Made by a program: the position numbers and the translations under genes
Part shown: piece after piece, positions 10,083 through 19,393 of the stretch
Layout: each line of letters opens with the position of its first letter
How positions within the stretch are numbered: position 1 is the first letter of the stretch
From: Calothrix sp. PCC 7716
GTDB lineage: Bacteria; Cyanobacteriota; Cyanobacteriia; Cyanobacteriales; Nostocaceae
Assembly (NCBI RefSeq): GCF_019977735.1
Contig: NZ_AP025018.1
Coordinates: forward strand, 6,514,580-6,578,579
DNA length: 64,000 bases
Direction of reading: 5' to 3'
Notes under the pieces: generated by a model
Databases searched by the model: none
Told to the model about the DNA's origin: nothing
Seen by the model: only the letters and a program-made list of their open reading frames with translations

Positions 10083-11108
10083 CTACTGTGCTTCCTGCCA
10101 CCCTTCGATCATTGCGACTGAGACGTTGAATATCGGGTTATCAACAGCTTCTTTGAGCGCTTCTTTCCCGCCTGACTTTAAGGCGCCAATAACACGCGCT
10201 TTTAAGGTTGGATTATTCTTAATCGCATCAGCAGCTTTTGCCGCGATTATTGCACGGTCTGTATCTGTTGAAGTTGGATTATCTATTTGTAGTTTGCGAA
10301 GTAACTGTTGAATCTCGCTTGCGGCTTGAGCTAGGTTTTGTTTTTCCCCAATGTTGTACTGGTTAGCTTGTTGGCGCGCATTATCTTTAACCTGGTTGGC
10401 GAAGTTGGCGAAGTTGGCGCCTTGATTATTGTTGTTAAATGTTTCTGATGTATTAATAGAATTATCATCAATAAGTAATTGTTGAGAATAAATAGTTATT
10501 TCCTGATATAAATACTGGTTTTGCAAATCTATTTTTTTTGCGTGCTTATCTAAATAATTTATAATATCATCAAAATGATATGAAATAGCTTCAAAAGGAG
10601 ACATACTAGCTAACTTATTCATTTCTGTACAAACGTTATATATAATTTTCTCTATTTTTGTAAAAATGTTTCTAAAGTATTTAGCCGACACTTCTTCGAT
10701 TGGTATTATTAATTTTTGTAAATAATAATCTTCTCCAAACAATACCAAACATGGCATTTTATTAAAATCAATCATTAGTTCCCTTGCAATATCGTATGCT
10801 TCACTCTTATCAATTTCAACTTTGTTAATTGATTTGAATTCTAACTCTTCACCTGAAGATAAGTTTTTGGCTATCCATTGATGAGAAGGTTTTTCTAAAA
10901 CAAAGATTTGGCACCAGTGACCACTCAATTTATGAAATTCTTGAAAATGCTCTTGAATATATTCTTTTAAAATTTTATCTTCATTCGTATAAAGTAAAAT
11001 TCCTTGAATAATTTTTTGGTTACTTGTTCTTTTCAATTTGATAAAGAAATCTTCGGAACTAGTTGTTGGAACTATGTGACCAAAAGCCATAAGAAAGGAA
11101 AAATCCAT
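10083..11108 (-). CDS. Protein sharing a C-terminal module with the pentapeptide protein at 11239-13110
   Basis: 341 residues. The first 210 or so residues are an unrecognised soluble region (aromatic, helical, no membrane segment). From about residue 225 on it has the same C-terminal module as the neighbouring 623-residue protein: an N/Q-rich stretch, ANFANQVKDNARQQANQYN, LAQAASEIQQLL, then ARVIGALKSGGKEALKE and a final EGWQEAQ. This module is known at the C-termini of cyanobacterial pentapeptide and other modular proteins and probably mediates association or signalling. I infer that this protein and its neighbour use the module to work together. Confidence 0.75.
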   Translation of the reverse strand: MDFSFLMAFGHIVPTTSSEDFFIKLKRTSNQKIIQGILLYTNEDKILKEYIQEHFQEFHKLSGHWCQIFVLEKPSHQWIAKNLSSGEELEFKSINKVEIDKSEAYDIARELMIDFNKMPCLVLFGEDYYLQKLIIPIEEVSAKYFRNIFTKIEKIIYNVCTEMNKLASMSPFEAISYHFDDIINYLDKHAKKIDLQNQYLYQEITIYSQQLLIDDNSINTSETFNNNNQGANFANFANQVKDNARQQANQYNIGEKQNLAQAASEIQQLLRKLQIDNPTSTDTDRAIIAAKAADAIKNNPTLKARVIGALKSGGKEALKEAVDNPIFNVSVAMIEGWQEAQ

Positions 11109-11238
11109 AATTTAATTGTATTAAGAATGATGTTTTGCAATTGTTGTAAACATTTTTTGAATTCAATTTTTTGAACGGAGAAAAGCAGAAGTGAAACCAG
11201 GCGCCTATTCCAATCTTAAATCGTCCACACACGAAAAA

Positions 11239-13110
11239 CTACTGAGCTTCCTGCCACCCTTCAATCATTGCGACTGAAACGTTGAATATTGGATTATCAA
11301 CAGCTTCTTTAAGTGCTTCTTTTCCACCTGACTTTAAGGCGCCAATCACGCGCGCTTTCAAAGTTGGATTACTTCTAATCGCATCAGCCGCTTTTGCTGC
11401 AACTATTGCACGGTCTGTATCTGTCGAAGTTGGGTTGTCTAGTTGTAGTTGTTGCAATAACTGTTGAATCTCGCTTGCGGCTTGAGCTAAGTTTTGTTTT
11501 TCTCCCATGTTGTACTGGTTGGCTTGTTGGCGCGCGTTATCCTTGACCTGGTTGGCGAAGTTGGCTATGTTGGCGCCTTGATTATTAGTGTTAAATGTGT
11601 CTGACATAGTATCTCCGTAATTATTATAAGTTTTTGCTTGAATACTAGGGCGCCCTAGTGCGGTACTTATCATGTTTACATATCTTAAAATTTCATTCTT
11701 TTGATAATTTATTTGGTTATCTTTTACTTTTAACTCGGTTATGTAATATCTAATTTGTTCTTCTGGCACCAAAGTTTTTAAATGATTATAGGTATCAAAG
11801 TACTCAGCGCTTAGTACCGATTTATCAGCTTGAGGCGCCGTTTTAGCACGTAGTAAAAAATTATTCTCACCTTTGACTTCTATACCTACAATACGAAGTT
11901 CTGCATCTGGGTGATTCTCTGCTAACTGTTTAAATGAAATTGCTATTGCACGGGGATCAACTCCTTGGCTATGGTAAAGGTCGAGAGTATCGAATATTGG
12001 TTGAATAAAATCTCCAAATTCCCCATCACCAAATACTTCCTCTCTATTATCTGGTTTACGATAAGGGTCGGGGTTATCTTTAGTCGGTTGGCGCATATAA
12101 ACATATAGGCATCCTACACCAGTAAAGTTGGTATTGTTTGTGATGTTCCAGTCTTCTATGTAAGCTCCTGTAAGAGTGGCGCCTGTAAAATCAGTTCCAT
12201 CTAATTGTGTTTGTACTAGTTTGGCTCTTGATAAGTCCGCATCTTGGAGATTGGCGTTACTTAGATCGGCGCCGATAAAACTAGTATCCTGTAAATACGC
12301 TCCTTGAAAGTTAACACCTCGCAAGTCTTGACGGTCAAAATTTAATTCCTGTCCAAGTTTTGTAAGTATTACTTGACGTACTTTTGATTTTTCAAGGTAA
12401 GTTATACCAGGACGAACTCTATCAAGTTTTTTAGTTTTTTGAAAACAGGTACGGGTAAGATTGGCACCTCTAAAGTCAGTACTCTTGAGGATGGCGCCAT
12501 TAAAGTTGGTATCGGTAAGGTTGGCGCCTCTAAAACTTGTACCACCAAAAGATGCAAACGCGATAGCTGCACTGCGAACCAAGGCGTATTTTTCCGAACC
12601 ATTCATTGCTTGGCGTGCGATATAGATACTTAGTAAAACAAATAGGACAGTTCCTGCTACGGCTGCTGTTCCAGCGAAAGTTCCGTTTACAGCTGCGGCT
12701 CCGAAGAAGGTTACTGCTCCAGCAAAGGCAAAGGCTCCGGCAAATGCGAAGGCAAAGACTACGTTGATCCCTTGCCTAATTATGGTTACAATTAAAGCTG
12801 CGACTATAATTAAGCTAACCCAACCAGTCACTTGGAATTGTAGACCTGAAATAAATATGTGTGATACCAAATAGCCAACAAAAGCTGAGAAAAATACTGA
12901 TATTCCTACTAGTAACAATGAAACTAATATAAGTACTATTACCCACCGCTTCTGTAATCCAGCTTTAACATCACTAAAATTAGCCGCTCGTAAATTAGCT
13001 CCTGTAAAATTTGCCCCTCTAATATCCGCGCGGCTAAAATCGGCGCCTTCTAAGTTTTGACCTTTAAAAGAGCGTCCTCGGAGGTTTTGACCAGAAAAGT
13101 CTTGAGGCAT
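11239..13110 (-). CDS. Pentapeptide-repeat membrane protein with association module instead of CHAT
   Basis: 623 residues. The N-terminus is almost identical to the CHAT protein (FSGQNLRGRSFKGQNLEGAD), followed by a shorter hydrophobic region (about 55-170), a second pentapeptide block (about 185-300) and the same linker (VFGDGEFGDFIQPIFDTLDL). The C-terminal 130 residues are the NQVKDNARQQANQYN/EGWQEAQ module shared with the gene at 10083-11108 rather than a protease. It is probably membrane-anchored and non-enzymatic. It lies upstream of both neighbours on the same strand, separated from them by 130 bp or more, so an operon is possible but not shown. Confidence 0.8.
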   Translation of the reverse strand: MPQDFSGQNLRGRSFKGQNLEGADFSRADIRGANFTGANLRAANFSDVKAGLQKRWVIVLILVSLLLVGISVFFSAFVGYLVSHIFISGLQFQVTGWVSLIIVAALIVTIIRQGINVVFAFAFAGAFAFAGAVTFFGAAAVNGTFAGTAAVAGTVLFVLLSIYIARQAMNGSEKYALVRSAAIAFASFGGTSFRGANLTDTNFNGAILKSTDFRGANLTRTCFQKTKKLDRVRPGITYLEKSKVRQVILTKLGQELNFDRQDLRGVNFQGAYLQDTSFIGADLSNANLQDADLSRAKLVQTQLDGTDFTGATLTGAYIEDWNITNNTNFTGVGCLYVYMRQPTKDNPDPYRKPDNREEVFGDGEFGDFIQPIFDTLDLYHSQGVDPRAIAISFKQLAENHPDAELRIVGIEVKGENNFLLRAKTAPQADKSVLSAEYFDTYNHLKTLVPEEQIRYYITELKVKDNQINYQKNEILRYVNMISTALGRPSIQAKTYNNYGDTMSDTFNTNNQGANIANFANQVKDNARQQANQYNMGEKQNLAQAASEIQQLLQQLQLDNPTSTDTDRAIVAAKAADAIRSNPTLKARVIGALKSGGKEALKEAVDNPIFNVSVAMIEGWQEAQ

Positions 13111-13453
13111 GACAAGCGCAAATGCTTAAGTATAAGTATCCTATAATTTATACACATTAAGTATGTACATTTCCGGTTTTTATCTGTAATAAAGATAATC
13201 TTTATTAAATTTACATTGACACTGGCGCCCTCATATCCGAGCAATAAGTTACAAATTATTGAACGCGCAACAAGTTACAAGCACCGACATAAAATAGTTC
13301 AAAAGTATTGAATTATTTTAAGGCTCCTGTCGTATATAAAGTTTTCCACACAAGAGTGGAAATTATTTATATAGCTTTCTTTGCACGTACTAAGGGGCCA
13401 CACAGCACAAATTAATATAACATTCCTGCTACACCCATAAAATGCAAGCACTC
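13111..13453. other. Non-coding spacer
   Basis: 343 bp between two leftward genes. No gene is seen. It should include the promoter of the 623-residue pentapeptide protein; no clear terminator was recognised. Confidence 0.4.
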
Positions 13454-14809
13454 TTAACTAAACTTGCGCGCGCCATTCGTAGCCAGTTGCACGAAAAATT
13501 CTTCCATTCTGTATTCAAAGACGGTTTCCCACAATAAGCAACCGCTGTATCTAATTTCATACACACCAGGGCTTATCTCACGGAAATCCGCAATTAATCC
13601 TTCACGCTTCGCATGATTTAACCTTTTAACCGTTGGAGGTGTCATATCTAAAACCCGGCGCCGCTGTGCTTTTGTTAGAGTATCCCAAGCTGTTTGCTTA
13701 TATTCTTCATGAGTTTTGAGTGCTTCGCTGATTTCTGCCCATGTAGTAGCTGTTTGGAGAGTTTGAATCAACAACTCGACTGGCGCCAGTTCAGCAGTGG
13801 GGGAAGTAGAAAAAATATTCTCCGCAACTTGAACTTGTTTGTGTGTCTCCTCAACAGAGACGGGCGCCTCGATTTCAGATTCAATCTCCGAGAAAGTTAA
13901 AAATTCATAGTCGTCTATTGAATCATCTTTCTCCATAACTTCAAAACTCCAAGTATCTTCCTGCTCTTCCTCTTCATCGCACCAGGAGAAAGATACTTCT
14001 TCATGATTCGATTCTGTGCTTACAAGACCTTCATCCCAAGAAGCAACTTCATCTAGAGTTACTTCTAACTCGGAATTTACAGGCGCCCCATTACTTTCAC
14101 TCTCTACAACTTCATCAACAGGCGCCGAACATTCAGTTACTTCTACAACGCCCGAAGGTACAGAACTAGCTTCTTGTAAAAATTTATATTTTGACTCGTA
14201 ACGAATTGCTACCGCATCTCCGATTATTGCTTGAGCAGTTCTGCTTTCAGCATTCATCATAAATTCGAGCATGACTCCTGTGGGTTGGTCATAGATAGGA
14301 CCAATTTGACACGCGCGCTTCCCGTCTATCAACTGCCAAATAGTTGCTTCTCCTTCTTCTGTTTCTTCACGAGTCGCACGCGGTTTACGACACTTTTTCA
14401 AAAAACTGCGAACCTTGTCTTGGGTAATAATCGCCAATGCTTTCATTTGGCTAATCACAGACCCATACTTCTTCAGGTTCCCCGCTATCTTAAACAGCGT
14501 ATTTAGTTCAACTTGTGCTAGCTCGTGTGGAAGAAAGATGTTAAAAGCTGTTTCCAACTTTAAGTAACGCTTCTCCTCGCCCTCCCAATTTAGTTGTTTT
14601 AATATTTCTTTATATTCTTTTCGAGGTAAGGTTGCTTTTTGCTTTGCGAGCCAGAACGCATGACGTAACGCTAGCACGGTTGAAGTATATAAGGCGCCTA
14701 TTGGATGCGAAAAATCATCAGCATCGTTCATGAAGTCGTTGAACTGCGCTGGAGACAACGCTAGTTCATCTAAACTAGTAATGCGAAATTCCTGTGATTG
14801 TGCGAACAT
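13454..14809 (-). CDS. Hypothetical plasmid protein with acidic middle region
   Basis: 451 residues from ATG at 14809. The N-terminal 210 residues are soluble and basic (KQLNWEGEEKRYLKLETAF, then KCRKPRATREE). The middle (about 220-330) is very acidic and low in complexity. The C-terminal 100 residues contain TWAEISEALKTHEEYKQTAW and a basic TKAQRRRVLDMTPPTVKRLN that could form a helix-turn-helix. I do not recognise a named family, but the layout suits a plasmid DNA-binding or replication-accessory protein. An inverted repeat lies 26 bp upstream of its start. Confidence 0.65.
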   Translation of the reverse strand: MFAQSQEFRITSLDELALSPAQFNDFMNDADDFSHPIGALYTSTVLALRHAFWLAKQKATLPRKEYKEILKQLNWEGEEKRYLKLETAFNIFLPHELAQVELNTLFKIAGNLKKYGSVISQMKALAIITQDKVRSFLKKCRKPRATREETEEGEATIWQLIDGKRACQIGPIYDQPTGVMLEFMMNAESRTAQAIIGDAVAIRYESKYKFLQEASSVPSGVVEVTECSAPVDEVVESESNGAPVNSELEVTLDEVASWDEGLVSTESNHEEVSFSWCDEEEEQEDTWSFEVMEKDDSIDDYEFLTFSEIESEIEAPVSVEETHKQVQVAENIFSTSPTAELAPVELLIQTLQTATTWAEISEALKTHEEYKQTAWDTLTKAQRRRVLDMTPPTVKRLNHAKREGLIADFREISPGVYEIRYSGCLLWETVFEYRMEEFFVQLATNGARKFS

Positions 14810-14834
14810 GGTAGAGCTTTTTTTTATATGTTTG

Positions 14835-14871
14835 GCGCCTGTTGTCTTTGTTATTGATGGACAACAGGCGC
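14835..14871. promoter_or_regulatory. Perfect 12-bp inverted repeat in divergent spacer
   Basis: GCGCCTGTTGTC (14835-14846) and its exact complement GACAACAGGCGC (14860-14871) enclose a 13-base loop. On the plus strand TTTTGC follows, a weak terminator-like tail. Since it sits directly in front of a leftward gene start and upstream of a rightward HTH gene, an operator or leader hairpin is as likely as a terminator. Confidence 0.6.
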
Positions 14872-14886
14872 TTTTGCTATATTAAT

Positions 14887-14989
14887 ACTATCATAGCCAT
14901 GACATAAAAATTTATTTTTAAGATATATTACATGAAAGAAATAGTATTTTTATGTCACGATTGTAGCACTTGCTACATTTCATGATAGT
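14887..14989. promoter_or_regulatory. Nested inverted repeats upstream of HTH gene (candidate operator)
   Basis: Outer arms are ACTATCAT (14887-14894) and ATGATAGT (14982-14989). Inner arms are TGACATAAAAAT (14900-14911) and ATTTTTATGTCA (14946-14957), both perfect. A further palindrome GTAGCA-CT-TGCTAC lies at 14963-14976. The set ends 25 bp before the HTH gene start at 15015, in the only divergent intergenic region nearby, which suits autoregulation by one of the HTH proteins. Confidence 0.55.
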
Positions 14990-15014
14990 GAAATAATAGG
15001 AGGAGTAGAGTGAA

Positions 15015-15305
15015 ATGTATGTTATAAACGTGGATAGTAAAATTCTCTCGGAAAGATTCAAAAAGCTAGGATGGACTACTTACAAGCTCGCACGAGAAGT
15101 TAACCGCATCCGCGTTTCGCTTTTTGCTGAGGAGAGTAAAAAGACGAGTAGCCTCGTAACCTCTGTAGCAAAAGTGCTAGATAATCCAAACAACTGTAGC
15201 TTTAAGAATGTTGAAGCAGCGATTCGTGCGATGGGTGGAGAAGTTGTTATTCGATGGCAAAACGTAGAAGAGGTTGTGGTGGGGCACGACGAAATCAAGC
15301 TATAA
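15015..15305 (+). CDS. Small putative HTH regulator
   Basis: 96 residues from ATG at 15015, with a strong AGGAGGAG about 10 bases upstream. The region LGWTTYKLAREVNRIR resembles the first helices of a Cro/CI-type HTH, and NPNNCSFKNVEAAIRAMGGE resembles the later recognition and closing helices. There is no membrane segment. Perfect inverted repeats lie immediately upstream, consistent with autoregulation. A second small HTH gene follows 311 bp downstream. It may be a plasmid copy-control or maintenance repressor, or an antitoxin; no toxin gene was seen next to it. Confidence 0.65.
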   Translation: MYVINVDSKILSERFKKLGWTTYKLAREVNRIRVSLFAEESKKTSSLVTSVAKVLDNPNNCSFKNVEAAIRAMGGEVVIRWQNVEEVVVGHDEIKL

Positions 15306-15616
15306 CGCACAACTGGCGCCACTCACTACCATTTGATGAGAAAACTCTGTTTGCGTTTACGTTCGTTTTCTTGTAGAGAATTTGAGCCAAACAAATGGGG
15401 CGCCTTGTTTTTTATGCGTAAACGGCAGCTATAAGTATTGCTGCACCATTGTTTAAGCACTTAAAACTATTTAATTTTTCGTGAGCGGGAACATATCTAC
15501 ATATGAATAAGTGCATATAATTCAAGTTTTAAAATCTATTTTTTTAGTAAGACAAAATAAATAAGCTGTAGTACGTTATTTTGTAGCGTTTCAAGCCAAT
15601 TCATAAGATAGTAGTT
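15306..15616. other. Non-coding spacer between the two HTH genes
   Basis: 311 bp, AT-rich, with no credible frame. It should contain the promoter of the second HTH gene. Confidence 0.4.
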
Positions 15617-15898
15617 ATGAAAAAAATGTTTTGTCGATTAGCCGTGTTAATGGCAGAAAAAGATCCGCAATTGTCCCAAAGGCAACTGGCACAAGATACT
15701 GAACTTGATATAACAACCGTAAATCGCTTGTTCACCAACAACTTCAGTCGTATTGATGTTAGTACCGTGGAAGCATTATGTAATTATTTTGACAAGGAAG
15801 TCGGAGATTTGTTAGAAATGCGAAGACCTGAAGATATTCCAAAACGAAGAACTCGAACACGTTCACCCGCCACTTCTCAATCGGAGGAAGCAGAGTAA
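15617..15898 (+). CDS. XRE (Cro/CI)-type transcriptional regulator
   Basis: 93 residues. A compact Cro/CI helix-turn-helix covers about residues 4-66: LSQRQLAQDTELDITTVNRL is helix 2, turn and recognition helix, followed by TVEALCNYFDKEVGDLLEM, the usual end of such domains. The tail is basic then acidic (KRRTRTRS ... SEEAE). The Cro/CI fold is clear; the target is unknown. Its position behind another small HTH gene suggests a plasmid regulatory pair. Confidence 0.8.
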   Translation: MKKMFCRLAVLMAEKDPQLSQRQLAQDTELDITTVNRLFTNNFSRIDVSTVEALCNYFDKEVGDLLEMRRPEDIPKRRTRTRSPATSQSEEAE

Positions 15899-16330
15899 AG
15901 ACAAACAGATGGTAGGTGGAACACACATGGCGCCATCTGTTACTCAAACATGAAACGGACGCACCTTGTATTCTGTCAGTTCTTTATATAAGCAGGCGCC
16001 ACAATCGCGTGTAATATGCTTATTACATTTCGTGTACTTTTTCAAACGCAATCAAAACCTTGCAGCACTAATCAGTGTTTTGGCGCCTATCGTGTACAAT
16101 ATTAGTTCAAAGGTACTTAATTATATTTGTCTACCAATGGTGGAAGTTTTTGAATATAACTAGTTACTGCATGTATTTGAAGGCGCCACTCAGGACACTT
16201 GTACCAGAAATATTATTTACAGTCATGGTTTAAGTTTGTATCAAATTGTTGCTTCGTTCGTACTGAGTTTTCACCATATCAGGCGCCCAGTTATATAGTT
16301 AAATTTTGTGTGAACCTAAAACAGTTATGA
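15899..16330. other. Non-coding spacer with dense GGCGCC
   Basis: 432 bp with no believable gene. It contains several GGCGCC sites and an AT-rich stretch before the pentapeptide gene start. Confidence 0.4.
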
Positions 16331-17302
16331 ATGGAAACGAGTAAAAGAGCTAAAACAGAACAAGAGATAGCGGACGAGAAGTTACGTGAAGCGGCACTTC
16401 AAGCTTATATCGACCGCGTGACGGATATTTTGATGAACTCTGAACGTTGGTCAGAATTATTTTCCGAGGAAAACGAAACGAATACTATTTATGTTGTGCG
16501 TTTAATCACAACAACAATATTACGAAGATTAGAAAACGATACAAAACGTCAAGGATATGTTTTAAGTTTTTTGAGTGATGCGTTGCTCTTGGAGTTTATT
16601 TTATGTGGCGCCAAACTTAACGATGTAAACCTCAGTTTTACAAACCTCAGTAATGCAAACCTTAGCTTTGCAAACCTTGTACGTGCGAACCTGAGCGGTA
16701 CGAAAGGCGCCTGTGCGAACCTAAGTGATGCAAACCTAAGTGGTGCAAACTTGAGGGGTGTTTATTTTATCTTTGCTAATTTCAGTAGTACAAACCTAAG
16801 TGGCGCCAATCTTGAATGTGCTGACCTCAGTAATGCTTGTCTAGTTCGTGCAAACCTCCTTGATGTGAACCTCAGTGGTGCTGACCTTAGTCGTGCAAAT
16901 CTTAATGGTGCTAACCTCATTTTTGCTAATCTCCTCGATGCGAACCTGAGCTTTGCCAACTTAGAAGGTGCTAACCTCAGTCGTACAAACCTGAGCTTTG
17001 CCAACCTCAAAAATGTAAACCTTGAAGGTGCTAGCTTTGAAAATGCAAATCTCGAAGGCGTTAATCTCTTTGGCGCCAATCTTGAAGATGCTAACTTTGT
17101 CGATGCGAATCTTAGCTTTGCGAATCTTAGCTTTGCGAACCTTAGCGATGCGAATCTTAGTCGTGCCAATCTTGAAGGCGCCGACCTCACCAATGTAAAG
17201 AGCTTAACTGTGGAACAAATAAAAACTGCCAGCAATTGGGAAGCAGGTAAATATGATAATGAATTGGGTGAGGTATTAGGTTTATCACCTGAAACACCTT
17301 AA
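16331..17302 (+). CDS. Pentapeptide-repeat protein
   Basis: 323 residues. A helical N-terminus (about 1-90) contains LREAALQAYIDRVTDILM and TTTILRRLENDTKRQGYVL, a pattern common in cyanobacterial pentapeptide proteins. About 38 pentapeptide units of A(N/D)LSx type follow (about 93-285), expected to form a right-handed quadrilateral helix. The end is LTVEQIKTASNWEAGKYD and LGLSPETP. There is no membrane segment. The gene at 19807-21045 has the same N-terminal helical block and tail plus membrane helices. Pentapeptide proteins mainly act as scaffolds or DNA mimics; the function here is unknown. Confidence 0.85.
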   Translation: METSKRAKTEQEIADEKLREAALQAYIDRVTDILMNSERWSELFSEENETNTIYVVRLITTTILRRLENDTKRQGYVLSFLSDALLLEFILCGAKLNDVNLSFTNLSNANLSFANLVRANLSGTKGACANLSDANLSGANLRGVYFIFANFSSTNLSGANLECADLSNACLVRANLLDVNLSGADLSRANLNGANLIFANLLDANLSFANLEGANLSRTNLSFANLKNVNLEGASFENANLEGVNLFGANLEDANFVDANLSFANLSFANLSDANLSRANLEGADLTNVKSLTVEQIKTASNWEAGKYDNELGEVLGLSPETP

Positions 17303-17413
17303 AAGTTATCTTGGAGTTTGAGTTAGTACGTGCATTGACAATTTAATTACAAGTATAACTACAAGAGCGCCTACGTCAATTGGTTTGTGTCAGTATTTCT
17401 CTGGTTGCTTTGA

Positions 17414-17890
17414 CATAATGCGCTGCGACGTGCTGAAGTTTGTAATTTGAACGTTGGTGATTTTGATGCTCAAGCTAAAACATTAAGGATATTAGGTAAA
17501 GGTAAGGGTACTCAAAAAGTTACCATTGATTTAAGTTTCAAAACAACCGAAGCTATTACTGATTGGTTGATTGCTTGTGGTGGCATAACGTTATTGAAGG
17601 CGCCTCTATTTACAGTTGTTGCTTATAACGGTAATGGTACACGTTTGAGCGGGGAGGCAATAAGGCGCCTGATTGATGAACTTTGTGTTAGCGCGGGTAT
17701 TACTAAAAAGATGTCACCTCATAGGGTAAGACATAGTTCGATAACTACCGTGTTGGATAAAAATAACGGTAATTATCGCGCGACACAGCGGTTCAGTCGT
17801 CACAAGAAAACTGACACTGTAATAAAATACGATGATAATAGACAGAAGTTACAAAAAGAGATGACTGACATATTGGCTGATTTGATTTGA
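17414..17890 (+). pseudogene. Tyrosine recombinase, C-terminal catalytic remnant
   Basis: The frame from 17414 reads HNALRRAEVCNLNVGDFD, LGKGKGTQKVTIDLS, then SPHRVRHSSITT and SRHKKTDTVIKYDDN. It keeps the catalytic R (ALRR), HxxR (HRVRH), the later H (SRHKK) and Y (IKYDDN). An in-frame TGA at 17411-17413 sits just before the HNALRR segment, where intact relatives continue upstream, and no N-terminal domain precedes it. The enzyme is therefore 5'-truncated and probably inactive, a trace of past site-specific integration or dimer resolution. Confidence 0.8.
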
Positions 17891-17971
17891 GATGGGCGCC
17901 TGTATTCACTTTAAAGGCGCCTAAAAACAAACTTATTACTGATTATCATTTATTGTTTTTGTTTTTAGTCG

Positions 17972-19309
17972 TTACATGTTAATGGACAATTCTTGAAAAA
18001 TAGCAATTAGTAGCGGATTTCCTGGGTTTGATTCTTTAGCGCTACAAACTAATTCTTGAACCCATCCTTCAGCTTCTGCTGTTTCTATTAAATTAAAGAC
18101 AATTTCTTGTAAATTATCGCCTCCCGCAATTGAATCTAACTTTTTATCGAGTTCAAATGATAATAATTGTTTTAATGATAATTTAGTAGGAAAAGCATCT
18201 AGTAAAGCTTTTAAGAGTTGTTTACGTTGTTGCCCAGATAATTTAATGATTTGAGTTATATGGAAAGATTTTTGTTTCTCTATTTCTAATTCTCGTTGTA
18301 GTGGTGTTTCTTGAGGTTGCAATTCTGTATATTCTGAAGCAATTGCTGGTGGAATAGGAATTAGGTTTCCACCTAAATCAAGTCTTTTAAGTTTGCTAAG
18401 TTTTTTAAATTCTACTGGTATATTACTCAGTTGATTACTCTGGAGGTAGAGTTCTTGTAAGTTAATCAAATGTCCTATTTCTGATGGTATATTACTCAGT
18501 TTATTTCCGCTGAGGTCAAGTACTTGTAAGTTAACCAACTGTCCAATTTTTGCTGATATATTACTCAGTTGGTTATCGCTGAGGTAGAGGACTTGTAAGT
18601 TAACCAACTGCCCAATTTCTGCTTGTATATTACTCAGTTGATTTCCGTATAAGTAGAGTTCTTGTAAGCTAACCAACTGCCCGATTTCTGCTGGTATATT
18701 ACTCAGTTGATTACAACTGAGGTCAAGTTCTTGTAAGTTAACCAATTGCCCGATTTTTGCTGATATATTAATCAGTTGATTATCGCTGAGGATGAGGTAT
18801 TGTAATTTCCCCAACTGCCAGATTTCTGCTTGTATATTACTCAGCTGATTACTACTGAGGTCGAGCTTTTGTAAGTTAACCAACAGCCCAATTTCTACTG
18901 GTATATTACTCAGTTGATTTCTGCTGATGTCAAGGTATTCTAAGTTAACCAACTGTCCTATTTTTGCTGGTATATTACTCAGTTGATTTCTGCTGATGTC
19001 AAGGTATTCTAAGTTAACCAACTGCCCAATTTCTGCTTGTATATTACTCAGTTGATTACCGACTATTTGAAGTTCTTCAAGTTTATCCAGCAACCCAATT
19101 TCTTTCGGTAAATCAGTTATATTGTTTCCGATAATAATAATACGTCTCTTTTTGTCTCGCTCATACTTACCAAGAATCAGCTTTTTTAGTCGAGTAAGCT
19201 TACCAATCTCAGGTGGCAAAGCTGTCAAATTATTACCAGAGAGGTCTAACTCCGGCGCCCCTTCTTCAGCAGCTTGTTCGATTACCTGTAGCAATTCTTC
19301 ATCAGTCAT
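17972..19309 (-). CDS. Leucine-rich repeat protein with C-terminal EAD1-like domain
   Basis: About 445 residues from ATG at 19309. The longer frame to 19393 adds an unlikely hydrophobic leader; MTDEELLQVIEQAAEEGAPE is the usual start of this family. About 13 leucine-rich repeats of 23 residues (LSNIPAEIGQLVNLQELDLS type) follow. The C-terminal 95 residues (LLKALLDAFPTKLSLKQLL, LIETAEAEGWVQELV, then SNPGNPLL) fit effector-associated domain 1, an adaptor domain that recruits matching EAD proteins in bacterial conflict systems. No nuclease, protease or NTPase is fused, so this looks like a sensor or adaptor whose effector is encoded elsewhere. Confidence 0.8.
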   Translation of the reverse strand: MTDEELLQVIEQAAEEGAPELDLSGNNLTALPPEIGKLTRLKKLILGKYERDKKRRIIIIGNNITDLPKEIGLLDKLEELQIVGNQLSNIQAEIGQLVNLEYLDISRNQLSNIPAKIGQLVNLEYLDISRNQLSNIPVEIGLLVNLQKLDLSSNQLSNIQAEIWQLGKLQYLILSDNQLINISAKIGQLVNLQELDLSCNQLSNIPAEIGQLVSLQELYLYGNQLSNIQAEIGQLVNLQVLYLSDNQLSNISAKIGQLVNLQVLDLSGNKLSNIPSEIGHLINLQELYLQSNQLSNIPVEFKKLSKLKRLDLGGNLIPIPPAIASEYTELQPQETPLQRELEIEKQKSFHITQIIKLSGQQRKQLLKALLDAFPTKLSLKQLLSFELDKKLDSIAGGDNLQEIVFNLIETAEAEGWVQELVCSAKESNPGNPLLIAIFQELSINM

Positions 19310-19393
19310 CAGTAAGTATTGAGTTATGACAATGATACTGATTATACCTATTTTTAGGTGCCAGCATATAAACACTGATACCCACCTACACAA

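Noticed and set aside
16762-17235. Minus-strand frame of 157 codons opposite a pentapeptide gene
   Set aside because: Pentapeptide repeats give long open antisense frames rich in RLAxxRFA. The plus-strand family and ends are recognisable.
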